Below are positions 43,291 to 53,869 of a stretch of DNA of 64,000 nt, piece after piece. The position numbers were made by a program, and so were the translations under genes. Under the pieces are notes generated by a model that was not told the DNA's origin, made no database searches, and was given only the letters and a program-made list of their open reading frames with translations. This DNA comes from Aedes albopictus (lineage: Eukaryota > Arthropoda > Insecta > Diptera > Culicidae): contig NC_085136.1 of the NCBI RefSeq assembly GCF_035046485.1, forward strand, positions 293,485,080-293,549,079. The letters run 5' to 3'. How positions within the stretch are numbered: the stretch's first letter is position 1; the number at the start of each line of letters is the position of its first letter.

Positions 43291-43592
43291 CTAGCTGTCC
43301 CGGCAAACTTTGTCTTGCCGTCTTGTGGTGGTTTGACAACTGTTGAGCTCAAAATAGCACCGCACTCTAGATTGGTTTGATTTCGATCGTGTGGATTTTC
43401 TTCCCAGCTCATTGAAAATCAGTACTTTATCAATTTTCTTACTTTTTCAGTTTAATTTCGTAACTTGTTTTTATATATAAACACAGCCACCATGAATACG
43501 AAGCAAACCATGCAAGTGTTAACCCTATCGGTTCGGCCGTTCGTGAGTTTTGTTGCCTCAAAGGGACTTCAAACTCATTTTTATATATATAG
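43291..43592 (+). repeat. Dispersed CTAGCTGTCCCGG repeat, copy 3
   Basis: Same start and end as the copy at 41646 and the same orientation, ending ACTCATTTTTATATATATAG. Two similar copies in one orientation 1.65 kb apart could recombine and delete the interval. Confidence 0.85.
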
Positions 43593-43738
43593 ACGAGAGT
43601 TGGGTGTTACCTAGGGTGTTACATACTCCAAAAATGTAATTGTAATTGAAAAACCGGGAAAAGTTGAAAATCTTATCGGGAAAACCGGGAAAAAGACGGG
43701 AATTCCAAAACTGAAATTTAGTGGCCACCCTGAGTATG

Positions 43739-46126
43739 TTACTTATTAACCAGAACCTGCTGCAAAATTCGTCCATGGACTACACCAACAATTTATCCAT
43801 GAACTTTTCAGAAATCCCCTCGAAGAATCTTTTGGAATATTTTACACAAAATCTTTCAACGATTCCTTCAGAATCGCTTCAATCAAAATTTAATCCCAGT
43901 TTTATTGAAAATTAATTAATAAATCCCTAAGAAAAACCTTAAGGGATGTATTAACAAAGTCGTTCAAAATTTTCATAACAAATCCTCCCAGGGATTGTTT
44001 TAAGAAATCATGCAAGGAATGCTTCAGAAATTCATCTTGAGAATCCTCCAGAAGATTTTTCTTTGATTTCTTCAGAAAAAATATCCATAAATTCTGCATA
44101 GATTCCTTAAGAAATTCATTTAGAGTTTCTTCAGAAAATCTTTGGAGCATTTGGTGAGAAGATCATCCAGGAATCACTTCAGATATTTCTTTTGTCATTT
44201 CTTAAGCAACTTTTCAAAGATTTGTTTCAGAAAGCCATCCTTGGTTTCTTTTAGAAAACACAGGGACAGGGATTCCTTCGGACATTCTTTAAAGGATTAT
44301 TTTGGAAAATCTTCCAGAAATTTCTTCAGATATTCTTCCAGAGATTCCCTCATGAACTCCCTCATAGATTTCCGCAGCAATTAATCCGGAGATTTCATGA
44401 AGAAAGGCCAGAGAAATGTTTCTAGGATTGTTTACACTCAATTTTTTTTACCGAAATCACAACCATTTAATATTTTTACCAGAAAAAAAAACATTAAGTT
44501 AGTAGTTTCGTTGGAATTTGACATATAAACAATAACAAATCATTGAAATACTGTTTCTTTTTACGGAATTTCGAAAAAAACGCTATTACCGAATGCACAG
44601 CAGTTGAGATTTCAAAGATTTCGGACGCGATTTATCAATTTTTTTCGGGATTCCACTTAGAAATTCATCCGGGAGTTTTTACAGAAATGCAGATTTTTAC
44701 ATGTGTTTTTTTTCTTTTCCTTTTTAGGAATTCGTCGAGAGATTTCTCTAGAAATACTTTTAAAGTATAACCAATTTTTTCTCCAGATATAGATATTCTT
44801 CAGGAAATTCAATATCCTTCATAAAATCTTCCAGGAATTTGATTGAGCGATTTATTCAGGGATTTTTTAGAAATTTCCCAACAGATTCTTTTATGAATTG
44901 CATTAGAGATGTAGAAAGAAATTTTTTGGTTTTCGTTTTGGAAATATTTTTTTTCACAAATTTGCCCTTCTAATATGTTTATATTTTCTGTATGCTATTG
45001 TCATTATTATTATATTTATCAAAAAGGTTTTCAACTTCGCCTCTGATAAAATAATCTATATGATTTTCTCAATCTTTCTGTGCTCTCACAATCAAACAGT
45101 AAAAATGGTCACCATACGTAATAGAAATTTCTCCTCCTAAATATTAGAAATCATCTACGATTTTGAAGAAACAGCATGCTACCTTTGTGTGTGTTTTAAT
45201 TTTTTTGTGATTTCACACATTCATGATTTTTTCAGAAATTCGTCCCGGGATTTCTTCAGAAAGTTGTTCAACGATCACCCCACAAGTTCATGAAATTTTT
45301 CTACGGACACTTCGAAAATCTATTAATTAATCAATATATCCAGAAACTTTCTTTAGGAATTTCTTTAATTTCTTACAAGGAATAATTCGGATATTTCTCC
45401 CAAATGTCTTAAAAAATATTTTAGAATATCTTGCATGGATTGCCTCCGAAATTATTCCGTGAATTTCTTAAGAAATCCTTCAGTGATTCAACATTCTCGC
45501 TGAAATTTATCGAAGGATTTGTATGAAAACCAAACATAGATGTCTCCAGAAATCCCGAATATCTTCGAAGATTTCTCCGAAAAAATCTTCAGAAATTCTT
45601 CCATTGATTCGTTTAGAAAATTTTTTGTTTCCTTTAGAATTTTCTTCAAAGTTTTCTAAAAATTACTCCAGAAATAAATATTGCTGATATTGCTAGATAT
45701 TGCTTCAAAGTTTCCAAGAATTTTCATTAGAATTTTCTTCGAAATTTTCGTTAGATTGATTGATTTGTCTTTATTATGGAGATTCAGCCCCTGGATATAT
45801 TTGTTAGAGGATCCCCCAGAAATTTTTCCAAAACTTGCTCTCATGAAGCTTGCATGGTTTTTTAATTCCTACATGGATTTTTTCAGGAATCCGTATTCCT
45901 AAAAATTATATCATGAAATCATCCTTGAATTCATCAAAAATGCATTCAGGGACTCTTCAACACATGCAACTAAGAAATTTTCCCAGGGATCAGTTTTGTG
46001 TGAACCTTGCTCATTTTAGAGTAACTATTTCTTAGCGTTCAGATTCTTTCAAGATTTTTTCTAGACTTGCCTCAAATATTCCTGAAGAGATTCATTCAGA
46101 AGTACTTTCTAAGATTTCTACAGCGA
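43739..46126. repeat. Decayed short-period repeat
   Basis: Dense TTCTTCAGAAATTTCTTC, CCAGGAATTC and GATTCCTTCAG-style blocks, with AT-rich interruptions at about 44400-44600 and 44930-45230 where nothing is recognised. A fragment of the GAGACGAACCAGCC module lies at 45754-45795. Confidence 0.55.
45754..45795 (-). repeat. Retroposon-tail module, short copy
   Basis: GATTGATTGATTTGTCTTTA then TTATGGAGATTCAGCCCCTGG: (AATC)n tail plus the start of the module, truncated. Minus orientation. Confidence 0.6.
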
Positions 46127-46128
46127 TA

Positions 46129-47226
46129 CCCGAGCAGAGTAGAATATCAAATTAATAACTACGAAATCACATAACCTGTTTTTATATCTTGTTTTGTTAT
46201 TATTTAATTATCAAGGCATAGCTTTTCCAAAACAAATTTTGTTGGACAATCTTATTTTGTTATTATCTAGCTATTGATAAACATTCACCCAATTACATTT
46301 CAATAACATGTTTTGTTGAAGTACAAGTTTTGTTATTGTTGTACTATTGACCAATTATCAACAACAGCACAACACTAACAAGTTTTGAAATCAAAGTAAC
46401 AATTCGATAATAATGACCTGTCCTTTTGTTTTGTTCCATTTTTGTATACAATTAGGACGGAAAGATCTGAGCGAATCGTCTGAAAATTTCTTAAATAATA
46501 TTCGGAAAAAAACACTTGGAAGTTCTGGATACCCTGGAGAAGTCTTCAAAAAAAAAACTCCCGGTGCAATCTTCTTAGAAATTCCAAAAGTAATTCTTCT
46601 GAGCAATTATTAGAGTTCTTGGCAAAATCTTTTGAAAACTTCCTGGTGAAATTTCCAGAGAAATCTTAAGATGAAATAATCACAGGAAATTCTAAAGAAA
46701 TCCTTGAACGGATTCTGTTCATAATTCTGGAGGAATTTCTAGAGGAGTCTTTGAAAATCTGAGAACGTTTTCGTGGAAGAACTCTCGGAAAAATTTCTGG
46801 AAGTTTTTCCTTCTACATTCTCTTAGAATAAATTAAAAACTGAATATAGTATTTTTCGATCATTTGAAGTATTGTTACTCATGTTATTGGTAGGTTTGTC
46901 ATAATTTACTTAGTTACGGTTTTGATATCATAACAAATTTTGCTTTCGGATTATTATCAATAACATATTAATATCAAAATTTGTTTTTGAAATATTTTTC
47001 AAATTTACTGTTATCAAGTTGTTATTGAAACTAACAAAACAAGTTGTTAAAATGGTTTTCCAAGAACATTTTTTTGTTATGATATTTGTTATTTTGCCGC
47101 TTATGACAGACAAGTTTAGAACATAATATGTTATGTTAGTAACTTAAAAATAATCGATTCTATTATTCAGTTATTTTACCCAAATAACACAGCTCCTAAT
47201 GCTGTAGTTATTCCCTTCTGCTCGGG
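46129..47226. mobile_element. 1098-bp element with CCCGAGCAGA ends and TA target duplication
   Basis: The left end CCCGAGCAGAGTAGAATATC and the right end (inverted) CCCGAGCAGAAGGGAATAAC share 10 exact terminal bases and AATAACTAC further in. TA flanks both ends (46127-46128, 47227-47228). The interior is rich in AACAAAATTTGTTAT-like short palindromes and contains a block (about 46430-46840) resembling the decayed repeat in reverse orientation. No transposase. TA duplication suggests a Tc1/mariner-related source. Confidence 0.75.
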
Positions 47227-47228
47227 TA

Positions 47229-49560
47229 CTACTGAAGATTTCTTCAGAAATTCCTGCTGGTTCAAGTCCATCTTGAAATGCTATTGAAGAGATATTATTA
47301 TTCTAAAATATATAATCAGAACGTTAGGGATTTCTTCAAGAATTCAAGCAAGGGATTTTTCAGAAATTCTTCCATGGGGTTTTTCAAAATTTCTTTCAAA
47401 AATGTCCTTACAAATTCTCAAGGGATTTCTTCGGAAATTGCTCCCAGAGTCTCTGAAAGATTTTTTTGAGATTTTTTCTGTGATTCCTACTGAAATTTCT
47501 TCAAGGACTTTCCTTCCAGAAATTGCTCTTGAGGTTTCCTCAGAAATGTCCCCTGATATCGTAAGAGAACCCCGAACAATTTGTGCAGACATTCCTACAG
47601 GGATTTTTCAAAAGTTCTTCCAGAAACTACTCAAAAATTACTGAAGAATTCTTTAAGAATCCCTGAAAGAATTTCCAAGAAGTTCCTGCAGGATTGTCTC
47701 AAGGAATCCCTTAAAAATCTGAAAGAAATTTTTGAAAATTTTCAAGAGAATTTACTGGATATAAATTTCTGAATTAATTCCTGAAGTCACCTCTGATGCA
47801 ATTCCTTGATGTTAGGATAAGGATAAACGTAGAATAATACCCAAAGAAATCCCTCAAGGTACCAACTTAATTCTCTGAAAAAATGCAAGACTTCGGGAGT
47901 ACCTCTGCAAGAAATTCCATGGGAAAAAAATAATTTAATTTTTTTAAGGGATTCCTGGAGTAGTTTCTGAAGGAAACTTAACTACACGAGTAACAGGCAA
48001 GAGTACATAAGAAACTCTTGATAGAAAAAAAAAACCCAAAAAATTCTGAGAGATCCCTGGAGAATTTTCGGAAGGAATCATTGGAATAACTCCTGCAGAT
48101 ACTTTTGAAGGAATTCCTAGAAAATAAATATCATACAATTATGGAACGGATTTGTGCACAAAAATCCCAAAACAACTACTAGAGAACTTGAAGGAAAATT
48201 GCAGGAAATCCTGCAGAAACAAAAAAAACTGGAAAAAATCTGTTCGCACACGCCAGCACGCTAGAATCACTGAAGCAATATTAAAAAGAGAATAAATGAA
48301 TTTTTGGAACAATATTTTCAATAACACCTGTAAGAACTGGTATTCATAAAGAAAAATCTTGACACATTTCTTCAAAAATGCTGAGGAAAAGATTCTTGGA
48401 TAATTTCTGCAGAAATTAATGACAGAATCTCTTTTTTTGGGATACCTGAATAAATGTTTTGGATAGAGGAATACCTGGAGGAACTATTGGGAAAACCCCG
48501 GAAGCAACTTCCGAAAGATCTCTTGAGAAACTTGTACAAAAATTTCCAAAAAAACATGCCCAAGATATTCCAGAGTAAATGGAGAAAACCCTGAAGGAGG
48601 CTCTTCAGAAATTAAAAGCAATTATTTCTTAAAAAGTTTCTAAAAAAATCTAAATGTCTAAAAGAAAGTCCTAGTGGAATCTTTTGAAGAAACTTTGTGA
48701 AAAATTGCTCCTGATATTGCACCTTTTGATAAAATGTTTGGAGGAATTCCAAGAGAAATTCCTGGTTAAATTCCCTGAAGAATTTCTTGGCAAATTGCTA
48801 GAAAATGTTTAAAGAAATCTCAAAGAAAACCTCATGAAAAAAATTCTGATAATAATTCTTCAGGAATTTCTTAAAAATGTTTGAAGAATTACATGATACA
48901 AGTGTGAACTTATGTAGCAATCTTTGAAGGAATTTCCACTAGACTCTTTAGGATATCTCAGGAGGAATTTCGGAAGGAATTTCTGAGGAAACTTAAAAAA
49001 AATCTCCAGGGATTCCTTCAAAGACATCGTCATAAATTCCACCAGGATTTTTTCTGGGTAAATTTCTCATGGATTCAGCTTGAAAATGGTTCACGAGTAT
49101 CCTCAGAAATTCCTTCCGAATTTGCTCCTGGGATTTCTCAAAGGAGTCTAGAGGAAATACCTTCAAATATTTGTACATAAGTTCATGTTTGTATTCCTTC
49201 ATGTAATTCTTCAAACATTTTTGCAGAACTTCCTGCAAAAATGTAATCAAATTATTTTTTCATGAGGTATTCTTTGAGATTTCTTCAAAAAATTTCTAGA
49301 AATTTGCCAAGAAATTCTTCTATGAATTCTTGCCAAAAATATTCTTAGAAATTCTGCGAGAATTTTCTTTCTGTTAACATTACAGGTTTTTTGATAAATC
49401 CTAAAAGAATCTTAAAAATAATTTCTGGCTATGTCCCTGGAGGCAATCCTGGATAATTTTCTGGCAATTTTAAGAAGAATTCTTGCTTAACTCGTAAAAG
49501 GAATTCCAGCAAGAGTTCCCCTTCTGTGATAATAACAGAACATTTTCTGGAATCATAGCA
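47229..49560. repeat. Decayed short-period repeat with orientation switches
   Basis: 47230-47640 reads TTCTTCAGAAATTCC (forward style), about 47640-48990 reads GAAGAAATTTCTGGAG (reverse style), and then it returns to forward style. The switches imply inversions or independent insertions of repeat blocks. No gene-like frame. Confidence 0.5.
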
Positions 49561-51360
49561 CTAGGAGGGGTTTTCCGAAATAATTCTTCATCAGGCACGA
49601 TAGTGTAATAATTTTACAATGACATAGCGCCGGAGAAAAGTTACGTTATATCCATTTAGGTAAAGTATTTCCTATTATTTTGAGTATGTTTGTAACTGCA
49701 TTCAGCTGATTCGTTCAGTATATGGTTTTCACTTTCAACATTATCATCGCGTTGATAATTAATTAACGAGGTAATGGGATCAAATTCCTAATATGTATTT
49801 GTTAACATCTTTTAAACAACAAATTGCTGCGATCTAAATTCCGATAAATTCCACGGTCTATCACGATTACTCGAAGGCAATAAAGAAAAAAAACAGACCG
49901 TCACCAAGTGGAGTACGAGAGACGCAACACAAGAAGGGTGCTGAACCGAAATTCCGTTGACAAATCGACCCGAGCAGCCAAGAGTCACAGTAGTAATAGC
50001 TACTCATCATCACCCCGAAAACATAACATCACAACCGCATGATTTAGAAACGGTGTTGTGGGTTGATTTGGGTCCATAGAGGTGAAGTGGCGAACGCGCG
50101 GGTATTCATCCAAGCTATACCGAGGGTGTTTGAGTTCGATATAAGTCTCAGTTGAATAGTTGTGGAAGTTCTCATAGGACACTAAGCTGAGAAGCGGGTT
50201 CTGTTCCTGTGAGGGGTGTCGTTAGATCTACCAACTAACTCTTGGCGCACTGGTGATGGTGGTGGCCCACGATCAAACAGACAATCGTGAATCATTTGCT
50301 TCTTGTCACGGTAAGGTTCGTGGGAGAATCACAAGAAAGCGACAAAAAACAAAGCAGAGTGAGGACGACGGACGTCGCACAGATGGCGAGCAATTAATTT
50401 CGAGAAGAACATCACCTACCTAGTCTAGATGTATAACCTAGTTAAGCCCTAGAGCAGATAATCACCGACGGCGACGGCGACGACAGTGACAGGTGCAGGT
50501 GGTGGTGGCTGGCAAGTGTGGGAAGAATGGTTCGACTTGGCCTCCGTCCGAGCGAAGGCGTGAATTGTTTCGGCGTCTAGGTCGATTCTCGGTCCGACTA
50601 GCTAATGGAGAGGGGGTGGTAGCCGCGTCGCATCACATTTGTCAGAAAAGAGTGAAAAGTGCGTCGCCGGTCGTCGAGGTTCTTCTGGTCAGCAACGCGG
50701 ACAGATAAATTTAAAAACCGAACCAACTTACTTACAGTCAACATTGTTTGCCGCTGATGGCATCGTTGCGTTGATGGCTTGCGCTTCTCACTCACTGACT
50801 GTAGGTACGGCGGTACAACATGTTCGGTTGGGAGGATTTTCTATTTTTGTGAGATTTGATTCTTTTTATGTGCACGAGTGCCGCCGGCATGGCATTGACG
50901 CGACCGAGAGGGAAAGTGCGCTCTATGAGCTGTTGTTGGTTGTTGCTGTTTGAATGCTGAATCGTGTGAACTTTCGTGACATATTTTAGCCGGCCAAGAC
51001 TCGTTCCGTCCGTGGGTGGGTGGATGGATGGAATGGATGCTCGTGGGGTTTGTTGTTTTGTGTGCGCTTCTCGTGACCAGGTTCGGTTGAGTAAGATTTG
51101 TCACTCGCGCAAGCCGCCATGTGCTTTGTTTACATACAAGGTGCCGGAGTGGCGCTTATCACCGACCGAAACGATATTGAAACGAAGCAAGAAACGACGA
51201 GATGCGTTTCAGAGACAACTGCACAAATTTGGCAATAGCTGAATAACGGTTGTGATTAAAACTACTGATTTTTCGATACGCAGTCAATAGTAAGTATTCT
51301 TGATATGCGGAACAAACGTAGTGTCGACATTGCGTCCGACCTTCATCTACTTATCTGCTG
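49561..51360. other. Unassigned, comparatively GC-rich single-copy-looking block; possible host 5' region
   Basis: From about 49900 to 51250 the sequence loses all repeat structure and becomes GC-richer than its surroundings, with GACGGCGACGGCGACGAC at about 50466 and GTGGTGGTGG. Long frames on both strands (50493-50708, 50639-50953, 50841-51104) overlap and show no domain. The composition resembles an insect promoter or 5' untranslated exon, but this is only an impression; no protein start or splice site can be defended. Confidence 0.3.
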
Positions 51361-52262
51361 AGTATTGTTTAGATCCGCCAGCAGGAGGAGAAAATCGGGC
51401 ACCAGTTCAGCACACGTGGACTGGAAGACGCTGCGGTGAAAAGGTTCTTTGACGTGGAGCTAGATAACCGTGCTGCGGACATTCCGGACGGTTGAAGCGT
51501 AGAAGAGCAATGAAGTGCCATCAAGGACGCCTTCATCGCCACCGGCGAGAATAATTCGGTTTAGTTGCGCACCCGGAAAAAGCAGTGGATCACAAATGAT
51601 ACCTGGAGGAAGATATAGGAGCGAAAGAACGCCAAAGCCGCGATAGAGCGAGCAGCAACAAGAGGAGCCAAAGCCGTAGCCCGACAGCCAGAATTAGTCG
51701 GCCACGCCATCAACACTTCAGCATGATCCGCTAAGGGGATCGATAGCAAATCAGCTGAGCTGCTCAATACTGATCCCGTAGTATTCGCAAAACTGCTGCA
51801 ACAATTACTCTGCAACATATGGGAAACCACGACATTTCCGACAAGGCGTCTTAGTAAAGGTACCAAAAAGGGTGACAGGAGAAGATTTACGCAACTCTCC
51901 GACGGCAGCAAGCGGGATTCCATGCCGGACGATCCTGTGTGGACCGTATTCTCACGCTTCGTATTATCCTGGAGCAAATCAATGAATTCCAAGAGTCTCT
52001 CTACCTGATGTTCATTGATTACGAAAAAGTTTTCGACCGTCTCAATCAGGAAAACATGTGGGAAGCGCTTAGTAGGTCTAACGGTGTCCCTGAGAAAATC
52101 TTCGGCCTCATTGAAGCACAGCACAGGGCATTTTCCTGCAGGGTACTGCACAACGTTGCTCTCCTAGCTCAATGGCGCTTTGATATGCAGAGTAAGCTCG
52201 ATGATCTAGCCAATCGCTCTTCAGCGGCAGGTCTTGCCATCAACATCAAGAAGACCAAATCA
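51361..52262 (+). pseudogene. Non-LTR retrotransposon ORF2 fragment with internal deletion of the RT core
   Basis: The conceptual translation in shifting frames gives EEKIGHQFSTRGLEDAAVKR, then RKKQWITNDTWRK and NAKAAIERAATRGAKAVARQ (the region between endonuclease and RT), then the RT N-terminal part. The frame 51939-52379 holds LTLRIILEQINEF, FIDYEKVFDRLN (first catalytic Asp) and PEKIFGLIEAQHR. It then jumps from VLHN directly to ALLAQWRFDMQSKLDDL and NIKKTKS. The sequence between, which should hold the GxRQG motif and the catalytic YADD, is missing without breaking the frame. Stops and a frameshift occur upstream. The element is 5'-truncated, and its family differs from the RTE at 2539. 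Confidence 0.75.
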
Positions 52263-52376
52263 TATATTCTGATTTGTCGATCTATTTATTTACAATTTAC
52301 TCATTTCATGGCTTTATCGGTCATTTTCTACTCAGAGTGTAAGGGAGTAGAGATTGAAGTGAAAATTTATAGAATT

Positions 52377-52435
52377 TGATTGATTGATTTAGCTTTATTA
52401 TAGAGACTTTCAGCCCTTGGCTGGTTCGTCTCTCT
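52377..52435 (-). repeat. (AATC)n-tailed retroposon module
   Basis: TGATTGATTGATTTAGCTTT then TTATAGAGACTTTCAGCCC and TTGGCTGGTTCGTCTCTCTC. On the minus strand it reads GAGACGAACCAGCC...AATAAAG...(AATC)n. It lies just downstream of the LINE fragment, but in the opposite orientation. Confidence 0.7.
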
Positions 52436-52790
52436 CATTTATAGAAAGTGAAATTAGGCATGAAGGCCATGTATTGAACAAATATATCGAGTGCGTGAAA
52501 CTATTGACGTACGACTTCGAATAGATCGACTTGGTTGATGGTTCATACCACCATAACAAAACTAGCAAGTCTTGGTATTTCGTAGAACATTTCGATTTTC
52601 TAAAAAAAAATCATTTAGAGGCTTCGCCAGGACGATTTTCGAAAAATGACTCTTTTTCATGAAAATTCTCAAAAAAAGTATCAGTCTTTCGTAATATTTT
52701 TTTCACCTTCTGAATTTGTACAATTTTTCTGTATTTTTCTCTAGACCTCTAGGCATTCTTGATAAGGCGTGTAAATAGTACTATCCGAAA
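52436..52790. other. Unassigned AT-rich spacer
   Basis: Between the AATC-tailed module and E3. No gene, hairpin or element end recognised. Confidence 0.35.
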
Positions 52791-53072
52791 AAACCCAGAT
52801 TTATCCACCTAGTGGTGATAGTGCCTTTCTCGTCGAATATGTACTCATGAACTTTCTGTCGACGTTAGCCAAAATGTTCCTGAATCCTGATAATACTTTA
52901 TATAGAAAAACAACAATTTTAACAAATCTATGATCGATTTTGGAAACTTTTTCATGGTACATGTAATGTTCAATGAACAACGATGTAATGTTCAAGAGCA
53001 AAGCAGAGCTGAAAAATATCAGACCTCTCAGTTGACTGCTTGACCACCTTAACCTTGGTCGTATATTGGGGT

Positions 53073-53463
53073 CAGAGATGCCAGATATACAGATTTTTCT
53101 GTATTATACAGATTTTTGACCTTCTATACAGACAAGATATAGAGTACAGAAAAATACAGAATTTTGAAATGTTATACAGATTTCTCCAGAAAGCATGAAA
53201 TTTGAAGCTTTTTGCAATAAATTTATTGAAAACTTTATAAATTGTTGCTTAAATTTTAAAGAATTTATGAAAATTTGTACGTTTTCACAAATGTTTTAGA
53301 AAAATAAATACCTGCAAAAGTTTTAAACTGTCAGAAAGTAGTACATTTTTGTTAGTTTCTATTGAAATCTAGGACTCTCGGTGTCTGCTATACCCTCAAA
53401 TACGGCGATACAGAAAAATATGTAATGATACAGATTTTTGATAAAAATAATCTGGCATCTCTG
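53073..53463. mobile_element. 391-bp hAT-type MITE with 8-bp target duplication
   Basis: The ends CAGAGATGCCAGAT and ATCTGGCATCTCTG are exact inverses, and ATTGGGGT directly flanks both sides (53065-53072 and 53464-53471). An 8-bp duplication with CAG-start termini identifies the hAT superfamily. The interior repeats TATACAGATTTTT in several places. No transposase. Confidence 0.92.
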
Positions 53464-53551
53464 ATTGGGGTCATTATGACTCCATTCCATGCACTACGGC
53501 AGCGGGGTGAGCGTCAGCTAATGCATGAAGAAGGTCAACTCTATTCACAAT

Positions 53552-53574
53552 CGAAGATCACTTTGTGATCTTCG
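53552..53574. other. Perfect 10-bp stem hairpin CGAAGATCAC-ttt-GTGATCTTCG
   Basis: A perfect short hairpin inside the arm of E3, just right of the hAT MITE. No T-run follows, so it is not a bacterial-type terminator; its role, if any, is unknown. Confidence 0.6.
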
Positions 53575-53869
53575 CCATTGTTTATTTCAGTACACTTTAG
53601 GCTATATTTTATTACCAAATGTAACACGATTCATGTAAAATGTGATCTTCTTACGAGAAAAATGCAGAAAATGTAAAAATTTCCAGTCAAATTTCAATCG
53701 CAATGAGAAGAGCGAGGGCTCAACCAGCCGCACCCAAATTGTGAGCAGTAATTTTAGAAGCAAAAGTAGATTGAAGATTGAAAATTGATAAGGTGTTGAT
53801 GCGATTAGATTTTAATTTTTCCATAAAACGTTGATCCATCCTACTATGCATTTACACCGCTGGAATCTG

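Larger units (their letters stand above)
40917..43732. mobile_element. 2816-bp DNA transposon-like element, CAGGGTGGCCAC ends, 6-bp target duplication
   Basis: The left end CAGGGTGGCCACCGAACCGG and the right end (inverted) CAGGGTGGCCACTAAATTTC share a 12-bp terminus, and next to each lie several GGGAAAAACCGGGAAAA-type subterminal repeats, including GGGAAAAAGACGGGAATTC at both ends. AGTATG borders both ends (40911-40916 and 43733-43738), indicating a 6-bp target duplication. No transposase frame was found. The interior contains other repeats (two CTAGCTGTCCCGG copies, repeat X and a TTAA MITE), so the original element was smaller. A 6-bp duplication is unusual among common cut-and-paste superfamilies. 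Confidence 0.75.
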
